Source of the DNA: CAYMJV01 sp964390545
GTDB lineage: Bacteria; Desulfobacterota; BSN033; UBA1163
NCBI GenBank assembly: GCA_964390545.1
Contig: CAYMJV010000125.1
Coordinates: 1-5,211 of the forward strand
Direction of reading: 5' to 3'
DNA length: 5,211 nt
The translations under genes and the position numbers were made by a program. Positions 1 to 5,211 of this stretch are shown here, in pieces; the first letter of the stretch is position 1; each line of letters opens with the position of its first letter. The notes beneath the pieces are model-generated. The model saw only the letters and a program-made list of their open reading frames with translations. It made no database searches and was not told the DNA's origin.

Positions 1-49
1 AAGCCCCTCCAACTTCCCTTGAACAGGTGATGCCAATCAAGGGCCTCAT
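1..49 (-). CDS. Probable class I glutamine-amidotransferase-like hydrolase (peptidase C26), N-terminus only
   Basis: Only the first 16 codons are in the window; the gene continues past the left edge. The reading frame from the ATG at 49..47 gives MRPLIGITCSREVGGA. The opening 'pLIGITC' followed by a charged or small stretch is typical of the first beta strand of the peptidase C26 family, which includes gamma-glutamyl-gamma-aminobutyrate hydrolase (PuuD type) and related class I glutamine amidotransferase-fold proteins. The start is supported by a Shine-Dalgarno-like GAGAGG at 61..56, six bases before the ATG. It begins 12 nt after the iadA stop, so it is almost certainly co-transcribed. Family members hydrolyse gamma-glutamyl amide bonds in the cytoplasm, which would suit a peptide or isopeptide breakdown operon. 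The catalytic Cys-His-Glu residues lie outside the window. The family call rests on a short N-terminal motif and is moderate; the existence of a gene start here is more secure. Confidence 0.62.
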   Translation of the reverse strand, partial: MRPLIGITCSREVGGA

Positions 50-55
50 CTCTAT

Positions 56-61
56 CCTCTC
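56..61 (-). promoter_or_regulatory. Ribosome-binding site of the truncated C26-type gene
   Basis: GAGAGG on the minus strand lies directly after the iadA stop codon and six bases before the ATG at 49..47. It decides that a new gene starts here, although only 16 codons are visible. Confidence 0.65.
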
Positions 62-1222
62 CTATGCTTCAAACGTTCCTTTTACCAGCACCTCACCCTG
101 GTGAATCATCATCTGGCCTTTCGCCATGACCGACTCAATCTTTAGATCGCTGCTTAATATCAATAGGTCAGCATCCTTTCCCTCTTCGATGCTCCCTTTA
201 GACTGGTAGATCCCGGCCCTTTTTGCAGGATTCGATGTTACCATTTTCAGGACATCCTCCAGAGGAAAGCCCCCGTCCACCAACCCTTTCCAATCCAGAT
301 AGAGATTTTGAATATCGCCAACGACCAGCTTAATCAGCTTCCCCTTCTCATCAAATACCGGCATGGAGCCATTCGAGTCAGAACTGAGGGTAATCTGCTC
401 TATAGCTACTCCCCCATCAAGAGCTATTTTCAGTGCCTGCCCTGTGGTCAGAGGAAAACTTAGCTCCTGACCTTTCACAGTGAAATCGATATTTCCACCC
501 ATCTTCGCAAACTGGATCGATTGTTCCAGAAGCGATTCTGTCCGGGTCAAGTGTGTGGGAAGAAACTGACCAATAGGGATTTCGGTCTCTTTGACGATCC
601 GGAGTATGGGGTCGAGCATTCTTTTACCGCTTCCCATGTGAAGATGGACCAACCCTGCTTTTCCCCCAATCATTCCACCAACCCTTGCCTCTGCAGCCAC
701 CTTGCACAGTTCCTCATAGGTGGGTTGAGAGGATCGGTGATCGGAAACAGCGATCTCTCCTACTCCAATCACTTTTGGGATGAGGGCAATATCTTTCCGC
801 ACGCTTCCCGTGATCGTTGCGAGGGGAAACTGGTAGGAACCACAATAGATGTACGTAGAAATCCCTTCCTCCTCGAGCTGCATGGCTTTGGCCAGAAGGG
901 TTTCGGGTCTTCGGGAGACATCGTCCGTACCAAGACATCCCACCACGGTGGTCACTCCCGCACGGGTGATTTTGGACAGAGTAATCTCCGGGGTCCTCGT
1001 TCGAGGGCCTCCTTCACCTCCCCCACCTAAGAGATGGACGTGGAGATCGATCAAACCCGGCGTCACTATTTTTCCTGATGCTGAAATCACCTGGGCGTTG
1101 AAATGATCTGGAAGATCGATCCGATTCGAAATTTTGGCGATGGTCCTTCCAACGATGAGGATATCTTTCACCCCCATTTTTTCAGGACTATAGAGGGATC
1201 CCCCTTTGAGCAGTGTAAACAT
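62..1222 (-). CDS. iadA: Isoaspartyl dipeptidase (beta-aspartyl peptidase), amidohydrolase superfamily
   Basis: The 386-residue product matches the length of E. coli IadA (about 390), a cytoplasmic binuclear-zinc enzyme that hydrolyses beta-aspartyl dipeptides formed from damaged proteins or from cyanophycin. A small N-terminal beta domain is followed by the amidohydrolase barrel and a C-terminal return to the beta domain (GKDADLLIL near 348-356). Visible active-site residues are the HVH metal pair (H61, H63), E70 in the GGGGE loop, Y130, R163 in SDHRS, H195 in HLHMG, H224 and R227 in PTHLTR, D282 in LSSDSNGS, and S286. These correspond to E. coli H68, H70, E77, Y137, R169, H201, H230, R233, D285 and S289. 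The position of the carboxylated bridging lysine (E. coli K162, from memory) appears to be E156 here, in VGEIAVSDHRS. The start has a good ribosome-binding site (AGGGAG at 1234..1229, six bases upstream). It follows the ATPase gene after a 162-bp spacer and precedes a C26-type gene by 12 nt. The family call is firm. Confidence 0.95.
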   Translation of the reverse strand: MFTLLKGGSLYSPEKMGVKDILIVGRTIAKISNRIDLPDHFNAQVISASGKIVTPGLIDLHVHLLGGGGEGGPRTRTPEITLSKITRAGVTTVVGCLGTDDVSRRPETLLAKAMQLEEEGISTYIYCGSYQFPLATITGSVRKDIALIPKVIGVGEIAVSDHRSSQPTYEELCKVAAEARVGGMIGGKAGLVHLHMGSGKRMLDPILRIVKETEIPIGQFLPTHLTRTESLLEQSIQFAKMGGNIDFTVKGQELSFPLTTGQALKIALDGGVAIEQITLSSDSNGSMPVFDEKGKLIKLVVGDIQNLYLDWKGLVDGGFPLEDVLKMVTSNPAKRAGIYQSKGSIEEGKDADLLILSSDLKIESVMAKGQMMIHQGEVLVKGTFEA

Positions 1223-1228
1223 TGTGTT

Positions 1229-1234
1229 CTCCCT
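1229..1234 (-). promoter_or_regulatory. Ribosome-binding site of iadA, adjacent to a palindrome
   Basis: AGGGAG on the minus strand ends six bases before the iadA ATG, a standard Shine-Dalgarno position that fixes the start. The palindrome at 1237..1254 ends two bases before this site on the transcript side, so a folded hairpin would sit directly against the ribosome-binding site. Confidence 0.75.
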
Positions 1235-1236
1235 TT

Positions 1237-1254
1237 CGCAGGCTAAAGCCTGTG
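1237..1254. repeat. Short palindrome (CAGGCTAAAGCCTG core) upstream of iadA
   Basis: Positions 1239..1252 form a perfect inverted repeat, CAGGCT-AA-AGCCTG. An outer C-G pair at 1237/1254 is separated from it by one imperfect pair. In minus-strand RNA this folds as CAGGC-UUUA-GCCUG with an optional extra pair. The core resembles a short 'aGGCTaaAGCCt' palindrome that I have the impression recurs between genes in many environmental bacterial genomes; whether it is dispersed in this genome cannot be seen from one copy. It is too weak and lacks a following U-tract, so it is not called a terminator. Confidence 0.55.
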
Positions 1255-1281
1255 GCTACTCTACTGTTTCTGATTTTCAAT

Positions 1282-1302
1282 TGCAGATTTTAGATTTCAG
1301 AT
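1282..1302. repeat. Three tandem 7-bp units (TGCAGAT / TTTAGAT / TTCAGAT)
   Basis: Three consecutive heptamers at 1282-1288, 1289-1295 and 1296-1302 share the pattern T-N-N-A-G-A-T, giving an AT-rich microrepeat in the ATPase 2-iadA spacer. On the minus strand they read ATCTGAA, ATCTAAA, ATCTGCA. No role is evident; it may be a remnant of a longer slippage-prone repeat. Confidence 0.5.
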
Positions 1303-1350
1303 ATCAAAAATTCCCTTTTTCGTTTTGAAAGTTAAATTTGGTTTTTTCTA

Positions 1351-1380
1351 GAATCCTGGACCCCTTGACCCCTTGAATCC
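1351..1380. repeat. CCCCTTGA tandem repeat flanked by GAATCC direct repeats
   Basis: CCCCTTGA occurs twice in direct tandem (1361-1368 and 1369-1376). The hexamer GAATCC flanks it at 1351-1356 and 1375-1380, the second copy overlapping the end of the tandem by two bases. The block ends five bases from the stop codon of the DppF-type ATPase gene. Direct repeats of this ccTTGAatCC flavour do not fold into a hairpin, so this is not a terminator. It looks like a short degenerate intergenic repeat array. Confidence 0.5.
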
Positions 1381-1384
1381 TTTT

Positions 1385-2356
1385 TTAAGAATGAAGGTAG
1401 CAGGCCAACCAGCGGCCATCCTCAATTTGATGGAAAAAGGGTTCTTCTTCAAAACATTTTGGAAGGGCATATCGGCATCGAGTATGAAATCGGCATCCAG
1501 AGGGAGGATGAATGGGGCTAGGAACATCGCCTTCGAGTATTACCTCACCTCTTCTCTTCCTTGGATTGAGAGAGGGAACTGCAGACAGAAGAGCCTGCGT
1601 GTAAGGATGGGCAGGAGACTGGAAGAGGGCCTTTTTATCTGCCATCTCAACAATTTTCCCCAAATACATCACAGAGATGCGATCACTGATATGTTGAATG
1701 ACACCAATATTGTGAGAGATGAAGAGATAGGTGAGCCCGAACTCCCTCTGGAGCTGTTTCATCAGGTTGAGGATCTGTGCTTGAACCGATACATCCAGGG
1801 CAGAGGTGGGCTCATCCGCAACGATCAGTTTTGGCTGGGTGGCCAGTGCCCTGGCCACTCCGATTCGTTGGCGCTGTCCTCCAGAAAATTCGTGAGGATA
1901 TCGGCTGAGATGCTCCTTCTGTAGTCCTACAGAGTCGAGCAATTGACAAACCTTTTCATCCCTTTGGGAGCGATCGACCAGACCATGGATCTCCATCGGT
2001 CGTCCTACAATCTCGCTAACGGTCATACGCGGATTCAGAGAAGCGAAAGGATCTTGAAAGATGATCTGAAAGGCGCGCCTCATAAGATGGATTTCCTTTT
2101 TATCCAAATGGGTAAGCTTTTTCCCTTCAAAAAGAATCTCACCCTCGGTCGGCTCAATCAGTTTGAGGATGAGCCTTCCCACCGTCGTCTTCCCGCATCC
2201 CGATTCTCCGACTAAGCCCAAGGTTTCTCCCTGGTCAATTGAAAAATCGACTCCATCCACTGCGCGGACATAAGTCTTCTCCTTTCGCCATCCCCTTAAG
2301 ATGGGAAAATATTTTTTAAGGCCCTTCACTTCTACCAGGGGTTTATTTACAGCCAT
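1385..2356 (-). CDS. dppF: Peptide ABC transporter ATP-binding protein, DppF/OppF type
   Basis: The 323-residue ATPase is one of two nucleotide-binding subunits driving peptide import at the inner face of the cytoplasmic membrane. Visible motifs in order are Walker A GESGCGKT (50-57), Q-loop Q101 in IIFQDP, the DppF/OppF-type SLNPRMTV stretch (106-113), signature FSGGQRQR (157-164), Walker B LIVADEP (177-183, catalytic E182), D-loop SALD (185-188) and H-loop H215. The residue after the histidine is Asn (SHNIGVI) where Asp is common. The C-terminal oligopeptide-transporter tail has four cysteines, C288, C294, C301 and C319, with the same spacing as in the partner ATPase. The start overlaps the end of the DppD-type gene by 14 bp and has a strong Shine-Dalgarno (GGGGAGG at 2366..2360) inside that gene. 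Length is normal and there are no lesions. The family is certain; dipeptide versus oligopeptide or other cargo cannot be told from the ATPase. Confidence 0.93.
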   Translation of the reverse strand: MAVNKPLVEVKGLKKYFPILRGWRKEKTYVRAVDGVDFSIDQGETLGLVGESGCGKTTVGRLILKLIEPTEGEILFEGKKLTHLDKKEIHLMRRAFQIIFQDPFASLNPRMTVSEIVGRPMEIHGLVDRSQRDEKVCQLLDSVGLQKEHLSRYPHEFSGGQRQRIGVARALATQPKLIVADEPTSALDVSVQAQILNLMKQLQREFGLTYLFISHNIGVIQHISDRISVMYLGKIVEMADKKALFQSPAHPYTQALLSAVPSLNPRKRRGEVILEGDVPSPIHPPSGCRFHTRCRYALPKCFEEEPFFHQIEDGRWLACYLHS

Positions 2357-3326
2357 TTTCCTCCCCGTAAAGAAAGCAGGCTACAAAGTGGCCAGGAGAG
2401 ACTTGAGAGAGAGGAGGAGGGATTCGATCACAAGGATCGAATCGATGGGAACATCGGGGATTAAATTTACAGCCGGTCGGAGGGTGACTCAGATCCGGGA
2501 CGGTACCGGGGATGACAGCCAGAATTTCCCTTTCCTCATCAATTCTGGGGATCGCTCCCCAGAGCCCTTTGGCATAGGGATGTTTGGGATCTTCAAAGAT
2601 TTCTTCCACTCCAGCCTGTTCGACGATGGAACCTGCATACATCACAGCGACCCGGTCACATATCTCAGCAATGACCCCCAAATCATGAGTGATGAGCAGA
2701 ATCGATGAATGAAACTCCCTCTTCATCTCCTTGATCAATCTGAGAATCTGTGCCTGAATGGTGACGTCTAGCGCTGTAGTGGGCTCATCGGCAATCAACA
2801 GAAAGGGATGGCAGGAAAGTTCCATGGCAATCATCGCCCTCTGTCTCATCCCGCCGCTCAGTTGATGTGGAAACTGTTTCATGACCTTTCTGGCTTCGGG
2901 CATATGAACGAGTTCGAGCATTTCGATTGCTTTCTCAAAGGCCTGTGATTTCCCCAAGCCCTGGTGGAGCATGATAACCTCCGTCATCTGATCCCCAATG
3001 CGAAAGACAGGATTTAAGGAAGTCATCGGTTCTTGAAAGATCATGGAGATCTCCTTCCCTCGAACGGAGCGTATCTCTTCCTCCGTGAGATCAAGAAGAT
3101 TCCTCCCTCGGAAATGGATCTCTCCTCCAACAATCTTTCCAGGAGGGAAGGGTATGAGCCTCAGAATTGAGAGGGCTGTCACCGATTTTCCACACCCCGT
3201 CTCTCCCACCAGTCCGAATGACCCACCTTCTTCGATATCGAAACTCACTCCATCGAGGGCGCGGATGGTCTTGCCCGCAGAATAGAAATGGGTCTTTAAA
3301 TTCTTAATGCTTAAGAGTGCACCCAT
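2343..3326 (-). CDS. dppD: Peptide ABC transporter ATP-binding protein, DppD/OppD type
   Basis: The 327-residue product is the first ATPase of the importer and would pair with the DppF-type subunit. Motifs are Walker A GETGCGKS (41-48), Q-loop Q98 in MIFQEPMTSLNP (the DppD/OppD hallmark), signature LSGGMRQR (156-163), Walker B LLIADEP (176-182, E181), D-loop TALD (184-187), and H-loop H214 in ITHDLGVIAE. The C-terminal tail holds HPPTGC and cysteines C286, C292, C299 and C317. In at least one thermophile DppD structure such a four-cysteine tail binds a [4Fe-4S] cluster (established knowledge, recalled). The start is supported by GGAG at 3335..3332, five bases before the ATG. A 99-bp spacer with two hairpins separates it from the permease gene upstream. 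Its last 14 bp overlap the DppF-type gene, so the ATPases are probably translationally coupled. It is intact and of usual length. Confidence 0.94.
   Translation of the reverse strand: MGALLSIKNLKTHFYSAGKTIRALDGVSFDIEEGGSFGLVGETGCGKSVTALSILRLIPFPPGKIVGGEIHFRGRNLLDLTEEEIRSVRGKEISMIFQEPMTSLNPVFRIGDQMTEVIMLHQGLGKSQAFEKAIEMLELVHMPEARKVMKQFPHQLSGGMRQRAMIAMELSCHPFLLIADEPTTALDVTIQAQILRLIKEMKREFHSSILLITHDLGVIAEICDRVAVMYAGSIVEQAGVEEIFEDPKHPYAKGLWGAIPRIDEEREILAVIPGTVPDLSHPPTGCKFNPRCSHRFDPCDRIPPPLSQVSPGHFVACFLYGEENGCK
2360..2366 (-). promoter_or_regulatory. Strong ribosome-binding site of the DppF-type gene inside the DppD-type gene
   Basis: GGGGAGG on the minus strand, three to five bases before the ATG at 2356..2354 depending on alignment, lies inside the final codons of the upstream ATPase gene. 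Together with the 14-bp overlap it supports this start and suggests direct re-initiation, which would keep the two ATPases in balanced supply. Confidence 0.75.
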
Positions 3327-3354
3327 TTGATCTCCAATCTGGCTTTATGAAAAT

Positions 3355-3384
3355 CCGCCATGCACCATGTAAGGCGCATGGCAG
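3355..3384 (-). repeat. RNA hairpin 2 of a tandem pair in the permease-ATPase spacer
   Basis: Read as minus-strand RNA, the arm from 3384 to 3373 (CTGCCATGCGCC) pairs with the arm from 3366 to 3355 (GGTGCATGGCGG), leaving a six-base loop (TTACAT). The core is a 10-bp stem with one G-U pair, and two more pairs (U-G, C-G) extend it. The wobbles pair only in minus-strand RNA; on the plus strand they become A-C mismatches, which favours a role in this transcript. It is followed by AUUUUC, too short a U-tract to call a terminator with confidence. It sits 28 bp upstream of the DppD-type start codon. Confidence 0.75.
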
Positions 3385-3409
3385 CCCTGAACCTTATATG
3401 GTTCAGGGC
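3384..3409 (-). repeat. RNA hairpin 1 of a tandem pair in the permease-ATPase spacer
   Basis: A perfect 10-bp stem (GCCCTGAACC with GGTTCAGGGC, minus strand) closes a six-base loop (ATATAA). It begins 16 bases after the stop codon of the DppC-type permease and abuts hairpin 2. The two hairpins share the frame GCC-N-TG-NN-CC, six-base loop, GGT-N-CA-N-GGC, and differ mostly at paired positions. No U-tract follows, so it is more likely an mRNA-stability, processing or REP-like element than an intrinsic terminator. Confidence 0.8.
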
Positions 3410-3425
3410 GCAATCCGAAATCAAA

Positions 3426-4289
3426 TTAGTCTCTCAGCCTCGGATCGAGCGAATCCCTCAGACCATCGCCAAAGAGGTTAAAACCCATCACCACCAACAT
3501 GATCGCTAGTCCAGGGATGGTCGCTACATGAGGAGCAGTGATCAAGTAGGCCCTTGCATTGGAGAGCATCGCACCCCATTCCGCTGTGGGCGGTTGGACG
3601 CCAAGGCCCAAAAAACTCAGGCCGGAGGCAGTGAGCAGAACAGTCGCCATCCGTAGGGTGGTTTGGATGATGATCGGTGGCATGGAGTTTGGCAATATAT
3701 ATCGAAACAGGATATTGAAATCACTTTCCCCTACGGCACGAGCTGCCTCAATGAACTCCTTCTCTTTTAATGAGATCACAGAGCCCCGGACGATTCTTGC
3801 AAATTGAGGAATGGAATAGATTCCAGCCGCCAACATCAAGTTGGTCAGGCCAGGACCCAGCACGGCGATAATGGAGATAGCGAGAAAGATCCCTGGAAAA
3901 GCCAAAAGGATGTCCATGAGTCTCATAATGAGGTGATCAAATTTTCCTCCATAATAGCCCCCGATCAATCCGAGGAGTGTTCCAATGACCAAGGCAATGA
4001 ATACGGCTACCACCTGGATCTGAAGTGAGATGCGGGCCCCATAGATCACTCGACTTAAAAGATCCCTTCCGAGGGGATCGGTTCCCAGGAGATATTCCCT
4101 GCTTGGAGGTTTCAATCGTTTTGCCAGGTCCCCTTCATTGGGAGGGTAAGGCGTGATCAGAGGAGCCAGGATGGCAATGGAGACAAATAGCAAGACAATC
4201 AGTCCTCCCACGATCGCTGCTCGGTTTCGTTTGAGCCTTCGCCAGACCTCGGCCGTCTGACTTGTTTTAGGTTCCTTTGCCTCATTCAT
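3426..4289 (-). CDS. dppC: Peptide ABC transporter permease, DppC/OppC type
   Basis: The 287-residue integral membrane protein is the second permease subunit, which with the DppB-type protein forms the translocation channel. It has a short cytoplasmic N-terminus, a first membrane segment at about 27-47, the conserved periplasmic stretch LLGTDPLGRDLLSR (67-80) typical of DppC/OppC, further membrane segments near 90-112, 122-145, 148-165 and 255-275, and the EAA coupling loop at about 178-206 (EFIEAARAVG, ending at ILPNSMPP) that contacts an ATPase. It closes with the family signature LSFLGLGVQPPTAEWG (224-239) and FGDGLRDSLDPRLRD. The start overlaps the DppB-type gene by 8 bp (ATGAATGA), with only a weak AAGA-like upstream site, which suggests translational coupling. 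It is intact. The substrate is not readable from the permease. Confidence 0.94.
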   Translation of the reverse strand: MNEAKEPKTSQTAEVWRRLKRNRAAIVGGLIVLLFVSIAILAPLITPYPPNEGDLAKRLKPPSREYLLGTDPLGRDLLSRVIYGARISLQIQVVAVFIALVIGTLLGLIGGYYGGKFDHLIMRLMDILLAFPGIFLAISIIAVLGPGLTNLMLAAGIYSIPQFARIVRGSVISLKEKEFIEAARAVGESDFNILFRYILPNSMPPIIIQTTLRMATVLLTASGLSFLGLGVQPPTAEWGAMLSNARAYLITAPHVATIPGLAIMLVVMGFNLFGDGLRDSLDPRLRD

Positions 4290-5202
4290 ATCTTATTCTT
4301 GGGTCAAAAAAGGCGTAGGCAATATCGGTTAAGAGGTTGACCAGTACAAAGGTTGTTGCCACCAGAAGCATGGAGCCCTGAACCACAGGATAATCTCTCT
4401 GAAAGATTCCCTCTACCATCAACCTTCCCACACCAGGAAGAGAAAAAACAGTCTCCGTCAGAACTGCACCGCCGAGCATATATCCGAATTCAAGGCCGAA
4501 GACAGTGATCACCGGGATCATAGCATTTTTCAGGGCATGCTTATAAATAACGATAAACTCACGAAGACCATTCGAACGGGCAGTTCGAATATAATCTTGC
4601 CGGATCACCTCGAGCATCGAGGCTCTGGTCATGCGGGCGATGACCGCCGATGAGGCAGCTCCCAACGCGATGGCCGGAAGGATGAGGTGCAGGATCGTTC
4701 CCTTCCCACCGGCTGGAAACCATCTCAGTTGAACGGAGAAGAAGAGCATGAGCAAAAGGCCTAGCCAGAAGATGGGCATAGAGATGCCGAAGAGGGCGCC
4801 CACCATGCTCAGGTTATCAAAGAAAGAGTACTGCTTTGTTGAGGAGATGACCCCCGCAATCAGCCCAATGAAACCAGCGATCAAAATAGAGAGGAAAGAG
4901 AGCTGGATCGTGAAGAGAAAACGTTCCTTGAGAAGTTTGATGACAGGTTCACGATTTCTGATCGATATACCGAAATCTCCTTGGCTCACGTGAGTGATGA
5001 AGAGGAGATATTGGATATAGAGGGGTTTGTCCAATCCGTATTCTTTCCGAATAGCTTGGATGTGTTCTTCATAAGCATCCTCACCAGCCAATAGCACAGC
5101 AGGATCTCCAGGAACCATATGTAGCAAAGAAAAAGAGACTAACGAAACTCCAATGAGGACGGGCAGAAGCATAAGGATTCTTTTTAAAATGTACCGTGCC
5201 AT
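4282..5202 (-). CDS. dppB: Peptide ABC transporter permease, DppB/OppB type
   Basis: The 306-residue integral membrane protein is the first permease of the importer. It opens with the family-typical N-terminus, a positive ARYILKRI run followed by a membrane segment at about 9-30 and the HMVPGDPA motif (28-35). A periplasmic loop contains the YGLDKP (55-60) and GDFGIS (75-80) motifs. Further membrane segments lie near 98-119, 132-156, 169-190, 228-250 and 276-298. The EAA coupling loop is at 203-230 (DYIRTARSNGL, ending at ALKNAMIP), followed by SLPGVGRLMVEGIFQRDYP (254-272). It ends DPRIRYE, as usual. Only nine bases lie upstream of the ATG; they include AAGAG, too close to judge the ribosome-binding site. 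Any promoter and the substrate-binding protein gene would lie beyond the right edge. It is intact and of usual length. Confidence 0.94.
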   Translation of the reverse strand: MARYILKRILMLLPVLIGVSLVSFSLLHMVPGDPAVLLAGEDAYEEHIQAIRKEYGLDKPLYIQYLLFITHVSQGDFGISIRNREPVIKLLKERFLFTIQLSFLSILIAGFIGLIAGVISSTKQYSFFDNLSMVGALFGISMPIFWLGLLLMLFFSVQLRWFPAGGKGTILHLILPAIALGAASSAVIARMTRASMLEVIRQDYIRTARSNGLREFIVIYKHALKNAMIPVITVFGLEFGYMLGGAVLTETVFSLPGVGRLMVEGIFQRDYPVVQGSMLLVATTFVLVNLLTDIAYAFFDPRIRYE

Positions 5203-5211
5203 CTCTTTTTC

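Noticed and set aside
521..1030. Open frame of 169 codons on the plus strand
   Set aside because: It lies wholly antisense inside iadA, which has clear family motifs. The plus-strand product shows no recognisable domain and is low-complexity in places.
1223..1384. Sigma-70 promoter for iadA in the AT-rich spacer
   Set aside because: Combinations such as TTTCAA with TGATAT about 18 bases on are weak matches expected by chance in AT-rich sequence, so no promoter is annotated.
1373..1924. Open frame of 183 codons on the plus strand
   Set aside because: It is antisense to the ATPase gene with intact Walker and signature motifs. No ribosome-binding site or domain supports the plus-strand frame.
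2301..2708. Open frame on the plus strand across the junction of the two ATPase genes
   Set aside because: It is a shadow of two overlapping real genes on the minus strand, with no family resemblance.
3355..3409. Intrinsic terminator after the DppC-type permease gene
   Set aside because: The stems are strong, but only a four-U run with an interrupting A follows hairpin 2 and none follows hairpin 1. The next gene belongs to the same transporter, so full termination is unlikely; partial attenuation stays possible.
3355..3409. CRISPR repeats
   Set aside because: There are only two palindromic units with no spacer between them and diverged sequences. This is a hairpin pair, not an array.
4570..4590. 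8-bp inverted repeat ATTCGAAC / GTTCGAAT inside the DppB-type gene
   Set aside because: It falls in the highly conserved EAA loop (RTARSNG), where protein sequence and codon choice can account for it; no other sign of function.
5203..5211. Promoter or leader of the transporter operon
   Set aside because: Only nine bases precede the first permease start, so nothing can be judged.

Overview
The window carries one strand of tightly packed bacterial genes, all read on the minus strand, so the transcription order runs from high to low coordinates. The order is: inner-membrane permease 1 (DppB/OppB type), permease 2 (DppC/OppC type), ATPase 1 (DppD/OppD type), ATPase 2 (DppF/OppF type), an isoaspartyl dipeptidase (IadA), and the first 16 codons of a probable class I glutamine-amidotransferase-like hydrolase (peptidase C26 / gamma-glutamyl-GABA hydrolase type) that runs off the left edge. 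The four transporter genes and iadA are full length and intact, with all expected motifs except one substitution in IadA. No gene is supported on the plus strand.

The first four products form a complete membrane and ATPase core of a peptide-type ABC importer: two permeases and two different ATPases. No substrate-binding protein is present; it probably lies beyond the right edge, upstream of the first permease, or elsewhere in the genome. The two downstream enzymes suggest the imported cargo. IadA cleaves beta-aspartyl (iso) dipeptides, and C26 hydrolases cleave gamma-glutamyl amide bonds. The locus therefore reads as an uptake-and-breakdown unit for peptides, possibly isopeptides that ordinary peptidases leave behind. 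This is inference from gene context.

The packing is very tight: an 8-bp overlap (permease 1/permease 2), a 14-bp overlap (ATPase 1/ATPase 2) and a 12-nt gap (iadA/C26 gene). Only two spacers are longer. The 99-bp spacer between permease 2 and ATPase 1 holds two adjacent, related RNA hairpins whose stems differ by compensatory changes. The 162-bp spacer between ATPase 2 and iadA is AT-rich and mostly made of short repeats: a palindrome next to the iadA ribosome-binding site, a 7-bp triple repeat, and an 8-bp tandem repeat flanked by a direct repeat.

The organism is a bacterium of fairly balanced base composition. The repeat-bearing spacers resemble those I associate with environmental Desulfobacterota-like genomes, but the window alone does not fix a phylum. 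The genes are familiar families; the less ordinary content is the covarying hairpin pair, the Lys-to-Glu change at the IadA metal-bridging position, and the possible isopeptide theme of the locus.
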